Source of the DNA: Bradyrhizobium ivorense
Lineage (GTDB): Bacteria; Pseudomonadota; Alphaproteobacteria; Rhizobiales; Xanthobacteraceae
DNA length: 64,000 bases
Assembly: GCF_900696085.1 (NCBI RefSeq)
Contig: NZ_CAADFC020000016.1
Coordinates: 310,001 to 374,000, forward strand
Direction: 5' to 3'
The notes under the pieces were generated by a model. The model saw nothing but the letters and a program-made list of their open reading frames with translations, made no database searches and was not told the origin of the DNA. Below are positions 60,089 through 64,000 of this stretch, piece after piece. A program made the translations under genes and the position numbers. Position 1 is the stretch's first letter, and each line of letters opens with the position of its first letter.

Positions 60089-62077
60089 CTATTCCGCGGC
60101 GGTCGGCAAGGGTTTCTCGCCCCGGTCAGCCGCGGAATCCTCGGCCGGTTCGGCGACCACCGGCGGCAGGCGGTTCGGCGCCGAGCCGTTGTCGTCGACT
60201 TGCGCCAGCCGTTCGCGGGCCGCCTCGGCCTCGCGCTGCCGGTTCCACATGCTGGCGTAGAGGCCGTCGGCGGCCAAAAGCCGCGCATGGGTGCCGCGCT
60301 CGGCGATCCGGCCCTGGTCCAGCACGATGATCTCGTCGGCGCCGACGATGGTCGACAGCCGATGCGCGATCACCAGCGAAGTGCGGTTGCGCGAGACCCG
60401 CTCCAGCGCGCCCTGGATCTCGTGCTCGGTGTGGCTGTCGAGCGCCGACGTCGCCTCGTCCAGCACCAGGATCGGCGGCGCCTTCAGCACGGTGCGCGCG
60501 ATCGCCACCCGCTGCTTCTCGCCGCCGGACAGCTTTAGGCCGCGCTCGCCGACCTGAGTCTCGTAGCCCTGCGGCGACAGCCGGATGAAACCGTCGATCT
60601 GCGCCAGCCGCGCCGCCTCCTCCACCTCGTCGTCGCTGGCGCCCCAGCGGCCATAGCGGATGTTGTAGCGGATGGTGTCGTTGAACAGCACGGTGTCCTG
60701 CGGCACCATGCCGATCGCCGCGCGCAGCGAGGTCTGCGTCACTGCACGGATGTCCTGGCCATCGATCAGGATCCGGCCGCCAGAGACGTCATAGAGGCGG
60801 AACAGCAGCCGCGAGATCGTCGACTTGCCGGCGCCGGACGGACCGACGATCGCGACCGTCTTGCCTGCGGGCACCTCGAAACTGAGCCCTTTCAGGATCG
60901 GCCGGTCGTGTTCGTAGGAGAAGCGGACGTCCTCGAAGCGCACGCTGCCGGAAGACACGGCGAGCGGCTTTGCGCCCGGCGCGTCCTTCACCTCGGGATC
61001 GCGCGCCAGCACCTCGAACATCTTCTCGATGTCGATGATCGCCTGCTTGATCTCGCGATAGACCATGCCCATGAAATTCAGCGGCTGGTAAAGCTGAATC
61101 ATCATCGAATTGATCAGCACGAAATCGCCGACGGTGTGGGTGCCGTTGCGGATACCGAACGCGCACATCACCATGGTCGCCGTGAGGCCCGCGGTGAAGA
61201 TGAACGCCTGCCCGGTGTTGAGCACGGCAAGCGAGGTATAGGTCTTCACACTGGCCCGCTCGTAGCGCTCCATCGAGCGGTCGTAGCGCTTGGCCTCGCG
61301 CTCCTCGGCGCCGAAATATTTCACGGTCTCGTAGTTGAGCAGCGAGTCGATCGCCTTGGTGTTCGCCTCGGTGTCGGACTCGTTCATGTTGCGGCGGATC
61401 TCGATCCGCCATTCCGTCGCGACGTAGGTGAAGTACATGAACACGACGACGGTGAGCAGCACTGCCAGCACATAGCGCCAGTCGAACTGCCAGAGCAGCA
61501 CCGCCGCCAGCAGCGCGACCTCGACGATGGTCGGGATCAGCTGCAAAATCACCATCCGCACAATGGTCTCGATCCCGCTGCGGCCGCGCTCGAGGATGCG
61601 GGTCAGGCCGCCGGTCTTGCGCTCGAGATGGAAGCGCAGCGACAATTCGTGCATGTGCACGAAGGTGATGTAGGCGAGCCGCCGCACCGCGTGCATGGCG
61701 ACGCGGGCGAAGATGCCGTCGCGCCACTGCGTCAGCACCGCCATGATGATGCGCACCGCGCCGTAGCTGATCGTCATCAGCACCGGCGAGGCGATCAGCC
61801 ACAGCAACCAGTCGGATGGCGCGACCGGCGCCGAGCCGGCGCCGTTCAGCGCATCAACAGCCCATTTGAAGGTGAACGGCACCGACAGCGTCGCGAGCTT
61901 CGCGAACAGCAGGAGGACCACCGACCAGACCACGCGCATCTTCAGATCGTCGCGATCGCCCGGCCAGATATAGGGCCAGAGATGGATAAGGGTGCCGAAC
62001 AGCGTCGCCTTCTCGGCGGCAGGTATCGCAGCCGCCGGTGGCGCGACCGCGGGCTTGTCAGGTTGCGGCGGCGCCAT
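60089..62077 (-). CDS. Atm1-type ABC exporter
   Basis: A 662-residue half-size ABC exporter with six membrane segments and a C-terminal ATPase. Walker A is IVGPSGAGKSTI, the signature is KLSGGEKQRVAIARTVL, Walker B is ILVLDEATSALD, and the H-loop is VIAHRLSTI. MNESDTEANTKAIDSLLNYE matches the Atm1/HMT1 group, which exports glutathione-type sulfur or metal complexes for iron-sulfur biogenesis and metal detoxification. The N-terminus is Pro/Ala-rich and the C-terminal 45 residues are hydrophilic. It lies before psd and pssA on the same strand; a functional link is not implied. Confidence 0.92.
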   Translation of the reverse strand: MAPPQPDKPAVAPPAAAIPAAEKATLFGTLIHLWPYIWPGDRDDLKMRVVWSVVLLLFAKLATLSVPFTFKWAVDALNGAGSAPVAPSDWLLWLIASPVLMTISYGAVRIIMAVLTQWRDGIFARVAMHAVRRLAYITFVHMHELSLRFHLERKTGGLTRILERGRSGIETIVRMVILQLIPTIVEVALLAAVLLWQFDWRYVLAVLLTVVVFMYFTYVATEWRIEIRRNMNESDTEANTKAIDSLLNYETVKYFGAEEREAKRYDRSMERYERASVKTYTSLAVLNTGQAFIFTAGLTATMVMCAFGIRNGTHTVGDFVLINSMMIQLYQPLNFMGMVYREIKQAIIDIEKMFEVLARDPEVKDAPGAKPLAVSSGSVRFEDVRFSYEHDRPILKGLSFEVPAGKTVAIVGPSGAGKSTISRLLFRLYDVSGGRILIDGQDIRAVTQTSLRAAIGMVPQDTVLFNDTIRYNIRYGRWGASDDEVEEAARLAQIDGFIRLSPQGYETQVGERGLKLSGGEKQRVAIARTVLKAPPILVLDEATSALDSHTEHEIQGALERVSRNRTSLVIAHRLSTIVGADEIIVLDQGRIAERGTHARLLAADGLYASMWNRQREAEAARERLAQVDDNGSAPNRLPPVVAEPAEDSAADRGEKPLPTAAE

Positions 62078-62289
62078 CAGAAGCCCGCCCGCACCGGAAC
62101 GGCGCGCCGGCCCGCCGCCACATCTTTTCCACTGTTTGCCATATTGCCCGTCATATAGATCGTTTGAATGCCGCGTACAGACTTGTGGCGAAAATTGTTC
62201 GCGATTCGCGGGAATTTACGGGATTTTTCGGCTCACCATCCCCATATGAGAGTCTTGCGCGGTTTTCGCTGCAGTGCCACAAGGATCGC

Positions 62290-62910
62290 ATGAAACAAAT
62301 CAAGACCGACCAAATCAAGACTGTCTGTGTCTATTGCGGCTCCGGCCCCGGTAACAATCCCCGCTTCGTTGAGGCTGCCATTGCGCTCGGCAAGGCGTTT
62401 GCCGAGAACAATGTCCGCCTGGTCTATGGCGGCGGGTCGGTCGGCCTGATGGGCGCGGTTGCAAGGTCCACGCTGGATCACGGCGGCTCGGTCACCGGCA
62501 TCATTCCGGAATTCCTGCGGGCGCGCGAGAACGCGCTGACCACGGTGCAGGAGATGATCGTCACGCCCGACATGCATGAGCGCAAGCGGCTGATGTTCGA
62601 GCGCTCGGACGCGTTCGTGGCGCTGCCCGGCGGCGTCGGCACGCTGGAGGAACTGGTCGAGCAGATGACCTGGCAGCAGCTCGGCCGTCATCACAAGCCG
62701 ATCCTGCTCGCCAACATCGACAACTTCTGGGAGCCGCTGCTCTCGCTCTTGAGCCACATGCGCACGACCGAGTTCATCCGCGGCACGCTGGACGTCAACG
62801 TGCTGATGGCCGACCGCGTCGACGAAATTTTGCCGAGGCTGCGTTCAGCGCTGGCGCGCACGCCGGAGGCCGCGAAGGAACTCGCGCCCGAAGTGGCGCG
62901 ACGGCTCTGA
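62290..62910 (+). CDS. LOG-family protein (cytokinin riboside 5'-monophosphate phosphoribohydrolase type)
   Basis: A 206-residue Rossmann-fold protein of the LOG family. The family motifs are VCVYCGSGPGNNPRF and VYGGGSVGLMGAVARSTLDH at the N-terminus, and MHERKRLMFERSDAFVALPG followed by GVGTLEEL (PGGxGTxxE at 113-121). The enzyme hydrolyses nucleoside 5'-monophosphates to base and ribose phosphate and, in plants and plant-associated bacteria, releases active cytokinin. Whether it makes cytokinin here or does nucleotide salvage cannot be told. AAGGAT before the ATG supports the start. Confidence 0.92.
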   Translation: MKQIKTDQIKTVCVYCGSGPGNNPRFVEAAIALGKAFAENNVRLVYGGGSVGLMGAVARSTLDHGGSVTGIIPEFLRARENALTTVQEMIVTPDMHERKRLMFERSDAFVALPGGVGTLEELVEQMTWQQLGRHHKPILLANIDNFWEPLLSLLSHMRTTEFIRGTLDVNVLMADRVDEILPRLRSALARTPEAAKELAPEVARRL

Positions 62911-62950
62911 TCTTGGGTCTCTTAGGGCACGTTTCGTGCGATATCATCCC

Positions 62951-63062
62951 CGTCACCCTGAGGCGGCCGCTTGTTCAGCGGCCCTCGAAGGGTCGACGGC
63001 CCGGCTAGTGGCCGATTCATCCTTCGAGGCTCGCCGAAGAGGCGAGCACCTCAGGATGACGG
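62951..63062. repeat. palindromic repeat family C, copy 3
   Basis: CGTCACCCTGAGGCGG to CACCTCAGGATGACGGG, with CCCTCGAAGGGTCGACGG and GATTCATCCTTCGAGGCTCG inside. It lies between the convergent LOG and VOC genes. Confidence 0.85.
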
Positions 63063-63086
63063 GTGAGGCGCGCCGCCAAACTCACC

Positions 63087-63464
63087 TCACCCGCTCGGAA
63101 ACGTCACGGCCTCGATGCGGTTGCCGTCGGGGTCGAGGACAAAGGCTGCGTAGTAGCGCACACGGTCGTGCGGGCGCAGGCCCGGCGCGCCGTCGGAGCG
63201 GCCGCCCGAGCTAAGCGCCGCAGCATGGAAGGCATCGACCTCGGCCGTGGTCTTCGCGCGCAGGCAGATGTGCGTGCCGCTTTCGTGCGGTACCTGCGCC
63301 ATCGCGGCGCGCAGATTGATCCAGAATTCGGGATAGGCCTTGCCGAAGCCGATCGTCGCGGGACGCGTGACGAGGCGGCTCAAGCCGAGCGCGGCCAGCG
63401 CCGGTTCATAGAACCTCGCCGCGCGATCGAGATCGCGGACGCCGACGGAGACGTGGTCGATCAT
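63087..63464 (-). CDS. VOC-family (glyoxalase/bleomycin-resistance) protein
   Basis: A 125-residue single-domain vicinal-oxygen-chelate protein. The repeat pattern MIDHVSVGVRDLDRAARFYE at the start and AAFVLDPDGNRIEAVTF at the end give the two half-sites. Candidate metal ligands are His4, a central histidine in GTHICLRAK and the final glutamate. The family includes glyoxalases, dioxygenases and resistance proteins, so the activity is not predicted. GAGAGGG lies 4 bases before the ATG. It is convergent with the LOG gene and separated from the next gene by a family B repeat. Confidence 0.87.
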   Translation of the reverse strand: MIDHVSVGVRDLDRAARFYEPALAALGLSRLVTRPATIGFGKAYPEFWINLRAAMAQVPHESGTHICLRAKTTAEVDAFHAAALSSGGRSDGAPGLRPHDRVRYYAAFVLDPDGNRIEAVTFPSG

Positions 63465-63480
63465 GTGTCCCTCTCTTCCT

Positions 63481-63566
63481 CGTCATTGCGAGGAGCGAAG
63501 CGACGAAGCAATCCATACATCCGACCATGCGGAACGATGGAACGCTTCGCTTCGCTCGCAATGACG
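63481..63566. repeat. palindromic repeat family B, copy 4
   Basis: CGTCATTGCGAGGAGCGAAG at the left, CGCTCGCAATGACG at the right, with GAAGCAATCCAT; the inner right arm is imperfect (ATGGAACGCTTCG). It lies between the VOC gene and the partial gene at the window end. Confidence 0.85.
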
Positions 63567-63586
63567 GCCGTGCGCCGTTTACCGCC

Positions 63587-64000
63587 TCACGCCGGCGCGC
63601 CTGACTTCACCAGCTTGTAGAATACCGAATCCATCAGCGCTTGGAACGAGGCGTCGATGATATTCGGCGAAACACCGACCGTGGTCCAGCTCTCGCCGGT
63701 CTCGTCCGCGCTCTCGATCAAGACGCGCGTGACCGCCTCGGTGCCGCCATTGAGGATACGCACGCGGTAGTCGATCAGCTTCAGGCCCTCGATGTACTTC
63801 TGGTACTTGCCGAGATCCTTGCGCAGCGCGACATCGAGCGCGTTGACCGGGCCGTTGCCTTCGGCGGCCGAGATCAGCCGCTCGCCGTCGACATCGACCT
63901 TCACCACCGCGAGCGCCACCGTGACGCGCTGGCCATTGGCGTTGTAGCGCTGCTCGACGTTGACGTCGAACTGCTCGACCTTGAAATACTCCGGCACCTT
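63587..64000 (-). CDS. cimA: citramalate synthase-type protein, C-terminal part (partial)
   Basis: The last 137 codons of a gene that starts beyond the window. The visible part is a LeuA-type dimerisation/regulatory domain: FKVEQFDVNVEQRYNANGQR, GERLISAAEGNGPVNALDVA, KYQKYIEGLKLIDYRVRILN, and ESWTTVGVSPNIIDASFQAL. This matches the C-terminus of the CimA group that condenses acetyl-CoA with pyruvate to citramalate (isoleucine pathway), and also resembles isopropylmalate synthase. The family is clear; the exact enzyme rests on the C-terminal domain alone. Confidence 0.82.
   Translation of the reverse strand, partial: KVPEYFKVEQFDVNVEQRYNANGQRVTVALAVVKVDVDGERLISAAEGNGPVNALDVALRKDLGKYQKYIEGLKLIDYRVRILNGGTEAVTRVLIESADETGESWTTVGVSPNIIDASFQALMDSVFYKLVKSGAPA

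Noticed and set aside
1..64000. tRNA, rRNA, insertion sequence or integrase
   Set aside because: No tRNA T-loop plus acceptor pattern, rRNA segment, transposase or integrase motif was recognised by reading; a tRNA scan would settle this.

Overview
The window looks like a chromosomal segment from a Bradyrhizobium-type alphaproteobacterium. The evidence is very high GC with strong G/C third-position bias, the AcpXL/LpxXL cluster that attaches a very-long-chain fatty acid to lipid A, small secreted DUF3551 and BA14K-like proteins, and several families of short palindromic intergenic repeats of the kind scattered through Bradyrhizobium genomes. The species assignment is inference. No rRNA, tRNA, CRISPR array, insertion sequence or phage gene was recognised.

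Layout. 1-2.9 kb: end of a BBE-type FAD oxidase, a Crp/Fnr regulator, two small secreted proteins and a repeat-rich stretch. 2.9-8.6 kb: an amino-acid permease, a BA14K-like protein, a SoxC-like sulfite dehydrogenase with its cytochrome c, a DUF1801 protein and an extradiol ring-cleavage dioxygenase. 8.7-14.6 kb: a PAS-GGDEF-EAL protein, an orphan HerA-type ATPase, a peroxidase-related enzyme, an MgtC-like protein and a ParB-like protein. 15.4-19.8 kb: the acpXL-fabZ-fabF-fabF-lpxXL operon. 19.9-22.5 kb: rhodanese, aminotransferase and a PotF-like binding protein, one operon. 22.7-28.4 kb: two tandem Kup potassium transporters and motAB. 28.7-34.0 kb: a quinone oxidoreductase, small unknown proteins, a deleted remnant of lolC, a D-amino-acid-dehydrogenase-like enzyme and a ThDP enzyme. 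34.9-36.4 kb: a soluble chemoreceptor with two PAS-like domains. 36.4-43.3 kb: a divergent acyl-CoA degradation locus (thiolase, two MaoC proteins, SDR and acyl-CoA dehydrogenase on one side; TetR and acyl-CoA synthetase on the other) around a perfect 16-bp palindrome. 44.0-51.8 kb: a type I secretion operon whose cargo is a 1481-residue repeat protein. 52.4-57.1 kb: an AhpD/cupin pair divergent from a MocR regulator, an SDR, and a TerC transporter whose ribosome binding site can fold into a hairpin. 57.3-64.0 kb: an RraA-like protein, atm1-like ABC exporter, psd and pssA, a LOG-family enzyme, a VOC protein and the 3' end of a citramalate-synthase-type gene.

The most notable items are: (1) the three-gene secretion operon whose cargo carries four 462-bp DUF5801-type repeats, three almost identical, with no RTX nonapeptides; (2) the fabF pair in the lipid A cluster, one member of which has lost catalytic residues; (3) the lolC remnant; (4) the TetR divergon operator; (5) the SD-masking hairpin before terC; (6) a 26-bp-arm palindrome inside the acyl-CoA operon. 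Most other genes are ordinary accessory or housekeeping functions.
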